A stretch of DNA of 64,000 nucleotides. Origin: Oceanimonas sp. GK1 (GTDB taxonomy: Bacteria > Pseudomonadota > Gammaproteobacteria > Enterobacterales > Aeromonadaceae). The notes beneath the pieces are model-generated. The model saw only the letters and a list, made by a program, of their open reading frames with translations, had not been told where the DNA came from and did no database searches. The stretch lies in assembly GCF_000243075.1 (NCBI RefSeq), contig NC_016745.1, positions 2,311,001 to 2,375,000 of the forward strand. Reading direction: 5' to 3'. Each line of letters opens with the position of its first letter. Positions within the stretch are counted from its first letter, which is position 1. The translations under genes were made by a program, and so were the position numbers. Positions 45,852-53,931 of the stretch are shown here, one piece after another.

Positions 45852-46772
45852 TTAAAACTGGTCTTTATGCGGCAGCAGATCCCGCCGGCTGATCACGAAC
45901 ACGCCATGGCCACCCTGTTCGAACTCCACCCACGACAGCGGCAGCTCGGGAAAAGCGAATTCCATGTGGATTTGGCTGTTGCCCACTTCCACCACCAGCA
46001 CACCATCGTCGGTGAGAAAGTCACAGGCCTGGGCCAGCAAACGGCGGGTAAAGTCGAGACCGTCGGCCCCCGAGGCCAGCGCCAGCTCGGGCTCATGCCG
46101 GAACTCCTCGGGCAGATCACTCATGTCTTCCTCGTCCACATAGGGCGGGTTGGCCACGATCAGATCGTACTTGTCGCCGAGGGGCAGCGCCGAAAACAGA
46201 TCCGACTCGATGGGGATCACCTGCTGCTCCAGGCCGTGGTTCTGAATGTTGATTTCGGCCACGTCGAGGGCATCGCGGGAAATGTCGAGGGCATCCACTT
46301 CCGCCTCGGGAAAGGCATGGGCCAGGGCAATGGCGATGCAGCCGGAGCCGGTGCACATGTCCATGATGCGCGCCGGCTCATGGGCCAGCCAGGGCGCAAA
46401 GCGGGTGTCGATTAGCTCGGCGATGGGCGAGCGCGGGATCAATACCCGCTCGTCCACATAAAACTCGTAGCCGGCAAACCAGGCGGTGTGGGTGATGTAG
46501 GGGGTGGGCAGGCGCTCTTCCACCCGGCGACGAATGGCCTCAAGCAGCACGCGGCGCTCGGCGGGCACCAACCGGGCGTCCCTGGCCTGGGGCGGGCAGT
46601 CGAGGGGCAGGTGCAACAGCGGCAGCACCAGTTGCACCGCATCGTCCCAGGCGTTGTCGGTACCGTGGCCGTAAAACAGGCCCGCCTGCTGAAAGCGGCT
46701 GGCGGCAAAGCGCAGCCAGTCACCCATGGTGTGCAGCTCGGTGAGCGCCTCGTCGTTAAAAAGCGTGTCCAA
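45852..46772 (-). CDS. prmB: Ribosomal protein L3 N5-glutamine methyltransferase
   Basis: SAM-dependent methyltransferase (306 aa) that modifies a glutamine of ribosomal protein L3. Motifs: SAM loop [15 protein letters not shown] and the catalytic [11 protein letters not shown]-terminus and length align with E. coli PrmB. The start is a TTG at 46772 with GGAGG four to eight bases upstream, so the unusual codon is supported by the strong ribosome site. It begins the prmB-aroC unit and is divergent from smrB with a 49-base gap. Confidence 0.96.
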   Translation of the reverse strand: MDTLFNDEALTELHTMGDWLRFAASRFQQAGLFYGHGTDNAWDDAVQLVLPLLHLPLDCPPQARDARLVPAERRVLLEAIRRRVEERLPTPYITHTAWFAGYEFYVDERVLIPRSPIAELIDTRFAPWLAHEPARIMDMCTGSGCIAIALAHAFPEAEVDALDISRDALDVAEINIQNHGLEQQVIPIESDLFSALPLGDKYDLIVANPPYVDEEDMSDLPEEFRHEPELALASGADGLDFTRRLLAQACDFLTDDGVLVVEVGNSQIHMEFAFPELPLSWVEFEQGGHGVFVISRRDLLPHKDQF

Positions 46773-46821
46773 AACCCCTCCGCCTCGTTAAAATGGCTGT
46801 TTTTTGATTGACTGAGCGAAC

Positions 46822-47343
46822 ATGACCGCCTCATCCTCTCCCGAAGACGACAACACGCTGTTTATGGAAGCGATGAAGGGTGTCCGCAAATTGAAGCAGG
46901 ATACCATAAGTCCGCGCCGGGCGCCGGTCAAGGTGAAAGCCATTCGGGCCACCGAGCGCAAGGACAGGGCCGAGGCCCATCCGTTTTCCGACCTGTATGA
47001 ACCCTGGCTGGATCAGGAAGGGCCCACCCGCTTTCGCGCCGACGAAGCCTCGGCCTTTGAGTTGAAGCGGCTGCGCCGGGGGGATCATGTGCCCGAGCTG
47101 TTTCTGGACCTGCACGGCCTGACCCAGGAAGAAGCCAAGCAGGAGCTGTCTGCCCTGTTACTGGCGGCCCGCCGTAATAACGTGCACTGCGTGTCCATCA
47201 TGCACGGCCATGGCAAGCACATTCTCAAGCAACGCCTGCCCATGTGGCTGGCCCAGCATCCTCAGGTGCTGGCCTTTCATCAGGCCACCCGGGAATGGGG
47301 GGGCAATGCCGCCCTGCTGGTCTTGCTGAAAACCGTGCTGTAA
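46822..47343 (+). CDS. smrB: Ribosome rescue endonuclease SmrB
   Basis: Smr-domain nuclease (173 aa) that cleaves mRNA between collided ribosomes. The C-terminal Smr domain has DLHGLTQEEAKQELSALL and the catalytic region SIMHGHGKHILKQRLPMWLA. A conserved N-terminal stretch (DNTLFMEAMKGVRKLKQDTI) binds the ribosome in the E. coli protein. It is divergent from prmB, the same arrangement as in E. coli, where it was named YfcN. Confidence 0.95.
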   Translation: MTASSSPEDDNTLFMEAMKGVRKLKQDTISPRRAPVKVKAIRATERKDRAEAHPFSDLYEPWLDQEGPTRFRADEASAFELKRLRRGDHVPELFLDLHGLTQEEAKQELSALLLAARRNNVHCVSIMHGHGKHILKQRLPMWLAQHPQVLAFHQATREWGGNAALLVLLKTVL

Positions 47344-47349
47344 AACGCA

Positions 47350-47370
47350 AAAAACCGGGCGAGTGCCCGG
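47350..47370 (-). terminator. Terminator of the 70-residue protein gene
   Basis: CCGGGC-ACTC-GCCCGG on the minus strand is followed by TTTTTTG. It can also act on smrB readthrough from the other side. Confidence 0.8.
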
Positions 47371-47399
47371 CCTTGTCATGATTCGAATTCCCGCGGTTT

Positions 47400-47612
47400 T
47401 CAGGCGGCGGGTTGCGGCGTGTTCAGCCGGCCGATCAGCCGGTTGATTTCGCTGACGGTTTCACGATGGCGGGCATCCGCCTGCTCGGGCATGATCAGCA
47501 CGCCCCGGGCGTAGCTGTAGGCACCACGACCGTGAATGTAGAGCCTGCCCTTGAAAAAGGTTTTCACATACTTTGCGATTAACAAAGGCTGATACTTGTT
47601 AAAGATCCGCAT
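47400..47612 (-). CDS. Conserved 70-residue protein of unknown function
   Basis: The protein MRIFNKYQPLLIAKYVKTFF... (70 aa) is basic at the start, has a glycine-rich GRLYIHGRGAYSYARGV centre and a charged helical C-terminus (ADARHRETVSEINRLIGRL). GAGG lies ten bases before the ATG and an intrinsic terminator follows, so it is a real gene. I do not recognise a named family. It sits between smrB and sixA. Confidence 0.75.
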   Translation of the reverse strand: MRIFNKYQPLLIAKYVKTFFKGRLYIHGRGAYSYARGVLIMPEQADARHRETVSEINRLIGRLNTPQPAA

Positions 47613-47665
47613 TTTCTTTTACCTCTGCCTTCTTATCTGTGCTCGTATTATTATTGACTTGCTGT

Positions 47666-48178
47666 TTAGCCCATGGAGCCGCAGAGCGGCCAGGGCCGTG
47701 GATGATAGGGACGAATGCTGTGTGGCCCTTCAAGCCAGTTGAACAGACCGCCATGCCCCTTATCCAGGGTAATTTTGGCTACCCCGGCGGTGACGAACAC
47801 CGGTGCCAGTGTACCCGGGCACAGGCTTTCGACCAGAAAACCAACCAGGGGCATGTGGCTGACCACCAGCAGGTTTTGGTCCTGCTCCGGCCCGCCATAA
47901 GCCAGTAACAGGCTGGCGGTGATGTCGGCATCGGCGTCGGGCAACAGCTCGTCGCAATACTCCACCCGGGAGCCCGCAATAAAACGGGACAACTGCTGCC
48001 AGGTTTGCTGGCTGCGAACGTAAGGACTAACCAGCACCCTGTCGAATGCCGGCACCTGTGGCGCCAGCCATTGCGCCATCAGGCATACTTCCTCGCATCC
48101 CTGCTCGGTTAAGGGCCTCAACGCATCGTTGGATGCCTGTAGCGCAGCCTGACCATGACGCATGATAAAGATGTTCAT
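47666..48178 (-). CDS. sixA: Phosphohistidine phosphatase SixA
   Basis: Histidine-phosphatase-superfamily enzyme (170 aa) that removes phosphate from phosphohistidine proteins such as ArcB or PtsN-pathway components. The catalytic RHG motif is in MNIFIMRHGQAAL (His8), with the later VLVSPYVRSQQT and VVSHMPLVGFLV providing Arg and His. The start at 48178 has GAGG at a 5-base spacing; the ORF to 48265 is an extension. A promoter lies at 48309-48337. Confidence 0.93.
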   Translation of the reverse strand: MNIFIMRHGQAALQASNDALRPLTEQGCEEVCLMAQWLAPQVPAFDRVLVSPYVRSQQTWQQLSRFIAGSRVEYCDELLPDADADITASLLLAYGGPEQDQNLLVVSHMPLVGFLVESLCPGTLAPVFVTAGVAKITLDKGHGGLFNWLEGPHSIRPYHPRPWPLCGSMG

Positions 48179-48308
48179 CTCCACCTCACCTTCAGGCGAA
48201 CCCGCCTTGAAAAAATGGCGGGCATCATACCCCTGCGACCAGTGTCGCTCAAGGATCCAGCTCACTATTTATGCAGCCAGGTGAATCCCCAATATCATTA
48301 TCACTCTT

Positions 48309-48337
48309 ATAACATATATAGAACATTCCAATGACAA
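48309..48337 (-). promoter_or_regulatory. Promoter upstream of sixA
   Basis: Minus strand TTGTCA (48337-48332) and TGTTAT (48314-48309) are 17 bases apart in an AT-rich stretch about 130 bases before the sixA start. The remaining bases to 48418 hold nothing else I recognise. Confidence 0.5.
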
Positions 48338-48418
48338 TATTCATTCGCCCATCGGTGCGTTTGGCTAAAACGCAAGCGAGGACATCCTGCCCCGGCCGAA
48401 TGACGCTTTGATGACGTT

Positions 48419-48448
48419 CAAAAAAAAACTGGCCGAAAGCGGCCAGTT
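48419..48448 (-). terminator. Terminator downstream of the TIGR02808 gene
   Basis: AACTGGCC-gctttc-GGCCAGTT followed by a run of T residues on the minus strand, 140 bases past the small membrane protein stop. Confidence 0.85.
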
Positions 48449-48587
48449 GAAAATCACATACTAACGAGTGAACAGAAACCAGAATCTGAGACCACCCCCC
48501 GGTGATGCTCAGTCTGCTGACGTGGCGTCAACATGGGAAAGGTTACTGCATTGGCGCAGACGCCGCTTGATCTCGGTCAACAAAGGG

Positions 48588-48722
48588 TCATCCCTTGCGT
48601 TTATCGAGCCACATCAGGATCAGGCAGGCAGCCACCGACACGGCGATAAAACCAAACAGAAAGATTAACGGCATGGCCGCATAGCCCAGCACGTTCCACA
48701 CGAGTTTTTCCATTGCACTCAT
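48588..48722 (-). CDS. TIGR02808 family small integral membrane protein
   Basis: A 44-residue protein: MSAMEKLVWNVLGYAAMPLI... then a hydrophobic helix ending VSVAACLILMW and a basic tail LDKRKG. It matches the TIGR02808 short membrane protein family (N-terminus like Vibrio members that read W.VLGYAAMP). GGAG is eight bases before the ATG. Function unknown; single pass through the inner membrane expected. Too short for many gene callers. Confidence 0.8.
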   Translation of the reverse strand: MSAMEKLVWNVLGYAAMPLIFLFGFIAVSVAACLILMWLDKRKG

Positions 48723-48793
48723 AATTCAGCTCCAGACAGCACCGTACATGAGAGTGTAGCAATACCTGCTCCGGCAGAGTTGAGCAGGATCAA

Positions 48794-48994
48794 TCAGGCC
48801 CTGAGCAGGGCGTAACGAAGCCCCCGGGCGCACAGCAGTGACCAGCGGCGGCGCGCCATGAACATGGGCAACACGGCCGGGCCAAACAAACAGCCCAGCA
48901 TGGCCCAGCGGCGCGGGGGCAGCGCGCTTTGCAGGGCAGCAATATAAAACAACAGCCCGCACAGCGGGGCCAGCAGCATAAGGGCAACGTACAT
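48794..48994 (-). CDS. Small hydrophobic protein, two-helix membrane
   Basis: A 66-residue protein with two hydrophobic segments (VALMLLAPLCGLLFYIAAL and WAMLGCLFGPAVLPMFMA) and a basic C-terminus. A strong CAGGAGG lies six to ten bases before the ATG at 48994. Product unrecognised. It precedes the TIGR02808 gene on the same strand by 71 bases, so the two may be co-transcribed. It is divergent from the universal stress protein gene. Confidence 0.65.
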   Translation of the reverse strand: MYVALMLLAPLCGLLFYIAALQSALPPRRWAMLGCLFGPAVLPMFMARRRWSLLCARGLRYALLRA

Positions 48995-49132
48995 GGTGAA
49001 CCTCCTGAGTGGCGAATATTAACACAATTTCCCGGTTGAATGTCAGGCCATGGCGGTGCACCCTTGCTCTATGCTTTGAGGTATCCTGCACTGGCCATTC
49101 GGCCGGTGTCATCGGTCAGCCAGGAGGCGCTT

Positions 49133-49606
49133 ATGCCCTATCGCAACATTCTGGTCGCGCTGGAGCTTAACCACAGGGAAAAACCCTTGCTCAAACGGGC
49201 GGCGGATCTGGCCGAGTGTTACCAGGCGGCGCTGCACCTGGTACATGTAGAGCCGGATCTGAGTGGTGTATACGTCGGCAGCCTGAACATGGACTTGCGT
49301 CAGCTGAAAATGAAGCTTCGCCTGGAAAGCGGTCACGAGCTGATGCGCCTGTTGCAGGATGCCCAACAACAGGTGGCGAGTGTGTCCCTGCCCAGCGGCG
49401 ACGTGCGCCAGGCGGTGCGGCTGGCAGTCAAGCAAACCGGGGCCGACTTGCTGATCTGCGGCCACCGGCCTCATCACCGCTTCTGGGGGCACCTGTTTTC
49501 CAACAGCGTCAGTTTTCTCGATATCAGTGACTGCGATCTGCTGGTGGTCAAACTGGATGCCACTACCGCAGACAAAACCCCTGGCGCTTCAAAAAATCCA
49601 GCATAA
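49133..49606 (+). CDS. Universal stress protein (UspA family)
   Basis: UspA-fold protein of 157 residues: MPYRNILVALELNHREKPLLKRAADLAE, LHLVHVEPDL, and a C-terminal AVKQTGADLLICGHRPHHRF..GHLFSNSVSFLDISDCDLLVVK. The ATP-binding G-2x-G-9x-G(S/T) motif is not clean, so it resembles E. coli UspA. AGGAGG precedes the ATG at 49133; the ORF to 49040 is an extension. It overlaps the convergent nfsA by 44 bases. Confidence 0.9.
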   Translation: MPYRNILVALELNHREKPLLKRAADLAECYQAALHLVHVEPDLSGVYVGSLNMDLRQLKMKLRLESGHELMRLLQDAQQQVASVSLPSGDVRQAVRLAVKQTGADLLICGHRPHHRFWGHLFSNSVSFLDISDCDLLVVKLDATTADKTPGASKNPA

Positions 49607-50288
49607 AGGGACGCGCTTCCCTGGCCAGGGTCGCGGCGATTTGCCCGGTCCAGGTCATGTCCTTGTTGCCGCCGGTACGGGTCTGGTAGTAATGCCGCAC
49701 CCGGGCGTCGTATTCTGTCATTTGTTGCTCATCGGGCTCGGCCTGGTAGCGGTTTTCCATAAACACCATGGATGACGGCAGCCGCGGCTTGGGCTCGGGA
49801 TCCTGAGCCGGATGCCCCAGACAGAGGCCAAACAGGGGGATCACCCCCTGCGGCAGTCCCAGCAAGTCACTCAGTTCGTGAGGCTGGTTGCGTACCGCGC
49901 CGATAAACACCCCGCCCAACCCCAGTGATTCGGCGGCGGTGATGGCGTTCTGCCCCATCAGCGCGGTGTCGATGGCGCCGATCAGCAGTTGTTCGGCAAA
50001 CCCGGTTTTGGCCTCGGGTACCCAGTGCAGGTGACGATGAAAATCGGCACAGAACACCCAGAACTCGGCGGCGCCGGCCACATAGGCCTGATCGCCGCAC
50101 AAGGCCATCACTTGCTGGCGCAGGGTTCTGTCGGTAATACGCACCACGCTGGATGCCTGTAAAAAGCTGGAGCTCGACGCCGACTGGGCGGCCGCCATGA
50201 TGGCGGCTAACTGACTGGTACTGATGGCCTTATCGGTAAATTTGCGAATGGATCTATGATGGCGCATCACCTCGATGGTGCTTGTCAT
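49563..50288 (-). CDS. nfsA: Oxygen-insensitive NADPH nitroreductase
   Basis: FMN-dependent nitro/quinone reductase of 241 residues that aligns end to end with E. coli NfsA: MTSTIEVMRHHRSIRKFTD at the N-terminus, SSSSFLQASSVVRITD for FMN binding, AAEFWVFCADFHRHL and GVFIGAVRNQP. It reduces nitroaromatics by two electrons. GAGG upstream supports the ATG at 50288; the ORF extension to 50366 is not part of the family. Convergent overlap with the stress protein gene. Confidence 0.95.
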   Translation of the reverse strand: MTSTIEVMRHHRSIRKFTDKAISTSQLAAIMAAAQSASSSSFLQASSVVRITDRTLRQQVMALCGDQAYVAGAAEFWVFCADFHRHLHWVPEAKTGFAEQLLIGAIDTALMGQNAITAAESLGLGGVFIGAVRNQPHELSDLLGLPQGVIPLFGLCLGHPAQDPEPKPRLPSSMVFMENRYQAEPDEQQMTEYDARVRHYYQTRTGGNKDMTWTGQIAATLAREARPFMLDFLKRQGFCLR

Positions 50289-50344
50289 TTCTACCTCTGG
50301 TTCTCGGTCTGTGTGTATCATCACCTTAAGGAAACCAACGGGGA

Positions 50345-51037
50345 ATGGAAAGCCACGTGAAGCCAACCCGGCACATTGAACCCATGTCGCGCCGCCACGG
50401 CCCGGCCCTGAGCCTGGCCGGCGCCGCCGGCATACTGGTGCTGCTGCCCCTGCTCTACTGGCTCGGTGATCGTGGTCAGCTGGTGCTGATGTTTTTGTTG
50501 CTGACCTGCCTGGTCACCCTGGTGCTGGGGCTGCTCAAGCTGCGTGAGCCGGTATACAGTTTTTCCCTCAGTGAAGACAACCTGCACTTCCATCACCGCA
50601 TCGGCGGCTGGAGCCTGCACTGGAGCAATATTGTTCGCATTGATCAGCCCAGGGTCAACAGTGGCCTGGAGCTGGTGCCCCTGCCCTATGTGGGCATCAA
50701 GATTCGGGATTACGACGAATTCCTGCCGCTGATGACTCCCCGGCTGATTGTGCACCTGCTGACCGAGCAACGCCCGCTGCTGGCAATGGGGGTGCGTTTT
50801 GGCGCCATCGACCGTGCCCGACTGCACGACTGGCTGATTGAGGACAATCACTACCGCTCTGCCGGCGGCCACCACTACCGGGGCCTGGCGGCCATGCTGG
50901 GACACCGCATGAGCCACCTGCGCGAGCTTTACGGCTATGATCTGCTGGTGCACGAGTCCAACCTGGACAGGGACACACCCGACTTTGTGCAATTGCTGCG
51001 TCATTACCTTGCCCAGGGGGTTGGGGCCCTTTCCTGA
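50345..51037 (+). CDS. DUF2982 membrane-anchored protein
   Basis: Protein of about 230 residues: N-terminal basic stretch, two hydrophobic helices (ALSLAGAAGILVLLPLLYWL and LVLMFLLLTCLVTLVLGLL), then a cytoplasmic PH-like domain (EDNLHFHHRIGGWSLHWSNIVRIDQP). This is the DUF2982 family of Vibrio/Aeromonas/Shewanella type bacteria; function unknown. Start is uncertain between ATG 50345 and GTG 50357. A LysR gene follows after 53 bases. Confidence 0.88.
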   Translation: MESHVKPTRHIEPMSRRHGPALSLAGAAGILVLLPLLYWLGDRGQLVLMFLLLTCLVTLVLGLLKLREPVYSFSLSEDNLHFHHRIGGWSLHWSNIVRIDQPRVNSGLELVPLPYVGIKIRDYDEFLPLMTPRLIVHLLTEQRPLLAMGVRFGAIDRARLHDWLIEDNHYRSAGGHHYRGLAAMLGHRMSHLRELYGYDLLVHESNLDRDTPDFVQLLRHYLAQGVGALS

Positions 51038-51090
51038 GCCGCCTGAAATGGGCACAATGGAGCTTCTGTTTATCCCTGACCGACACCGCC

Positions 51091-52014
51091 ATGAAACATC
51101 TCGACGCCCTTTCTCTTTTCGTCAAGGTTGTACAACAGGGCGGTTTTTCCCATGCCGCCGCCCGGCTGGGCATGCCCACCGCCACCCTGAGCCGGCGTAT
51201 CTCCGCCCTGGAGCAGGCGCTGGGCTGCAAGTTGCTGAGCCGTACCACCCGCAAACTGCAGCTGACCGAAGAAGGCCGGCGTTACTATGAACGGCTCAAT
51301 CCGCTGCTCAGCGAGATGGAGCAGGTGACCGGCGACATTCAGGGCCAGAGCCAGACCATGAGTGGCCTTATCAAGGTGGCGGCCCCCATCGCCATCTCCA
51401 ACACTTTTCTGATGGACGGCATCACCGAGTTCTGCCTGCAATATCCGCAAATTCGCATCGAACTGTTGCAAAGCAACGACTATACCAGCCTGCTGGATAC
51501 GGATCTGGATGTGGTGTTTTTCAGTGGCGAACTGCCCGACTCCAGCCTGCGCTCCCGCCAGTTGGGCGAGGTGCAATACGGCCTGTTCGCCGCCCCCCGC
51601 TATCTGGCCCAAAAGGGCGAGCTGCACAGCCCGGAAGAGCTGGATCAGCACCACATCATTCAGTGCTGGCCTCATCGCAACTGGCAGCTGACCGACAGCC
51701 AGGGCCGGCGCTTTCACCTGAAGCCGGTACCGCGACTGTCGGTGAACCAGATGCAGGCGGCGGTCAAGGCCGCCCTGCGCAGCCTGGGCATCGTGAACGT
51801 GCCCCGCCATTATGTGGCCCATTACACCGAAGCGGGGTTATTGCAGCCGGTGTTGCCGGGCTGGCTGGGCGGCAAGCGGCCCTTTCACATGGTCTATCAC
51901 AACCGGGAGCTGGCCCCGGTGCGGCTAAATACCTTTATCGAGTTTATCGATCAGCACATGCGCAGCCGGCTGGCATCAACCTGGGTCACAATGGGGGAAG
52001 GAAAGCAGGAATAG
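51091..52014 (+). CDS. LysR family transcriptional regulator
   Basis: Regulator of 307 residues with a typical winged helix (LDALSLFVKVVQQGGFSHAAARLGMPTATLSRRISALEQALG) and a LysR substrate-binding domain. The MKHLDALSLFVKVV start and the AAPIAISNTFLMDGI stretch place it in the subgroup related to DsdC/AaeR-like regulators, but no target can be named. Neighbouring genes give no divergent partner. Confidence 0.9.
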   Translation: MKHLDALSLFVKVVQQGGFSHAAARLGMPTATLSRRISALEQALGCKLLSRTTRKLQLTEEGRRYYERLNPLLSEMEQVTGDIQGQSQTMSGLIKVAAPIAISNTFLMDGITEFCLQYPQIRIELLQSNDYTSLLDTDLDVVFFSGELPDSSLRSRQLGEVQYGLFAAPRYLAQKGELHSPEELDQHHIIQCWPHRNWQLTDSQGRRFHLKPVPRLSVNQMQAAVKAALRSLGIVNVPRHYVAHYTEAGLLQPVLPGWLGGKRPFHMVYHNRELAPVRLNTFIEFIDQHMRSRLASTWVTMGEGKQE

Positions 52015-52019
52015 CGGGC

Positions 52020-52044
52020 AAAAAAATGGGCAGTATTCCTGCCC
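52020..52044 (-). terminator. Terminator of the acyl-CoA synthetase gene
   Basis: On the minus strand GGGCAG-gaata-CTGCCC is followed by ATTTTTTTG, about 120 bases past the synthetase stop and just beyond the convergent LysR stop. Confidence 0.7.
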
Positions 52045-52161
52045 GACTCCACTAACAAAAGATACTAAGTAAGCTTTGAGCACAAGGTAACACAGGCCCT
52101 CTGTGTTAATTAGTCGTTATTTTGCAAAACGAAATATGTGATTATTCCATTTTTGCAATAA

Positions 52162-53826
52162 TCATTCTGCCAGATCCTGCTCCCAGACAATCACCTGCTC
52201 CTTGGGCCAGCGTTGATCCAGATCCCCATATTGCTGCTCCAGCAAGTGGCGCTTGATCTTGAGGGTGGGCGTCAGAATGTCGTTTTCCACCGTCCAGGCT
52301 TCTTTCATGACCAGTATGCCGCCCAGTCGCTGATGGCTTTCCAGGCCGCGGTTGATGTGCCCCAGCGTTTCCGACAGGGCGCTTGTCACCTGCTCCCGGC
52401 CCTGACCGGCACCGCCTTCCGCCAGTTGCACCAGGGCCATGGGCTGGGCCTGGCCGCTCCCCACCACACACACCTGCTCGATCAGGCTGTTTTCAATCAA
52501 CATGGATTCAATAGGCACAGGAAGCACATACTTGCCCTTGGCAGTCTTGAAAGCGTCCTTGAGCCGGCCGGTAATGGTCAGGTAGCCTTCGTCGTCCAGT
52601 CGGCCCTGATCGCCGGTGTGCAGCCAGCCCTCGCGCAGCGTCTTCTCGGTGGCTTCCTTGTTCTTGTAATAGCCCTGCATCATGCCGGCGCAGCGGCACA
52701 GTATTTCGCCGTCGTCGGCAATGCGGATTTCCACCCCGGCACCGGCCTTGCCCACGGTGCCGATTTTGTCGGAGCGAAACGGATAATTGAGCGTGGAATA
52801 GGCCAGGTTCTCGGTCATGCCCCAGGCCTCGGTAATGGGCATGTCGAGCCGTTCGTACCAGCGCAGCAGCGACGGCGACACCGGCGCCGATCCGCAGCCG
52901 AGAATGCGCGCCTGATCAAGGCCCAGGCCGGCCCTGATTTTTTTCTTGACCAGACCCGACAGCAGCGGAATACGCAGCAACAGCTTCAGTCTGGACTCGG
53001 GCACCTTTTCCAGAATGCCGCTGCGGAAATTGGTCCACAGCCTGGGTACCGAGATAAACACCGTGGGGGAAATGGTTTTCACGTCGTCAACAAAGGTCGG
53101 CAGGCTGTGGGCAAACCCCACCAGGGTGCCGGCGTAGAGGCTGGCGCCCAGCACGTAGACCCGTTCGGTAATATGGGCCAGCGGCAGGTAGGAAAAGGCC
53201 CTGTCTGCGGCGTTGAGCCCGGTGGTTTCCAGAATGCCCCGGCAGGCGGCGGCATAGGCGCCATGGGTGATCATCACCCCCTTGGGCTGGCCGGTGCTGC
53301 CCGAGGTGTAGACCAGGGTCATCAGGGTGTCGGGCTCGGGTACCGGCCGTTCTGCCATGGGCTCGTATACCAGCAGGCTGTCCCAGTGATGGTGTGTTTC
53401 CACCGGGGTGGCGTAGGGCATGGCCAGGCGAATCAGCCCGTCGGGAATGCCCGGCTCCTGGGCCGCCGGATCGTCCAGTTTGCCGATAAACAGCGCCCGG
53501 CTTTCGCTGTGCTCCAGCACATAGCGCACGGTATCGGCCCCGGCGGTGGGGTAAATGGGCACGCTGATGTACCCCCCCATCTGCAGGGCAAAATCACAGA
53601 TAAACCACTCGGCGCAGTTCTTTGACAGCAGGGCAACCTTGTCTCCCGGCTTCAGGCCAAGCCGGCGCAGCCCCGACACCAGCCGGGCGGCCATCTCCAG
53701 CACCGAACCCCAGCTGTGATCATGCCAGTGATCCTCCCTGCGCTGACGCAGGTAAATCTCCTTCGGGCGCTGCTCGGCCCAGTGATACAACATTTGCAAT
53801 GGCAGTGTACGGGCAGAAGTAGTCAT
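52162..53826 (-). CDS. AMP-forming long-chain acyl-CoA synthetase
   Basis: ANL-superfamily ligase of 554 residues. Adenylate motif YTSGSTGQPKGVMITHG, the AWGMTE-like motif ITEAWGMTENLAYSTL, WLHTGDQGRLDDEGYLTITGRLKD and the C-terminal TAKGKYVLPVPIESML (catalytic Lys region) are in order. It activates fatty acids with ATP and CoA and most resembles the FAA1/FadD15 branch rather than E. coli FadD. AAGGA lies eleven bases upstream of the ATG. Monocistronic. Confidence 0.93.
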   Translation of the reverse strand: MTTSARTLPLQMLYHWAEQRPKEIYLRQRREDHWHDHSWGSVLEMAARLVSGLRRLGLKPGDKVALLSKNCAEWFICDFALQMGGYISVPIYPTAGADTVRYVLEHSESRALFIGKLDDPAAQEPGIPDGLIRLAMPYATPVETHHHWDSLLVYEPMAERPVPEPDTLMTLVYTSGSTGQPKGVMITHGAYAAACRGILETTGLNAADRAFSYLPLAHITERVYVLGASLYAGTLVGFAHSLPTFVDDVKTISPTVFISVPRLWTNFRSGILEKVPESRLKLLLRIPLLSGLVKKKIRAGLGLDQARILGCGSAPVSPSLLRWYERLDMPITEAWGMTENLAYSTLNYPFRSDKIGTVGKAGAGVEIRIADDGEILCRCAGMMQGYYKNKEATEKTLREGWLHTGDQGRLDDEGYLTITGRLKDAFKTAKGKYVLPVPIESMLIENSLIEQVCVVGSGQAQPMALVQLAEGGAGQGREQVTSALSETLGHINRGLESHQRLGGILVMKEAWTVENDILTPTLKIKRHLLEQQYGDLDQRWPKEQVIVWEQDLAE

Positions 53827-53931
53827 AACAGTCCTTGTTCAGGCGAACCACTGCACCAAGTATTGCAAACATTTTTCCAGGCGACAGCCTTTATATCGCC
53901 AGGTCACTGATAGCGTTGAAAAAACCGGCAA

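Noticed and set aside
48468-48668. 66-codon + strand ORF
   Set aside because: It is antisense to the TIGR02808 gene, which has a family match and a ribosome site.
52139-52164. 8-bp inverted repeat TGATTATT...AATAATCA at the acyl-CoA synthetase stop
   Set aside because: AT-rich, no T-run in the right place; a better terminator with a T-run lies at 52020-52044.
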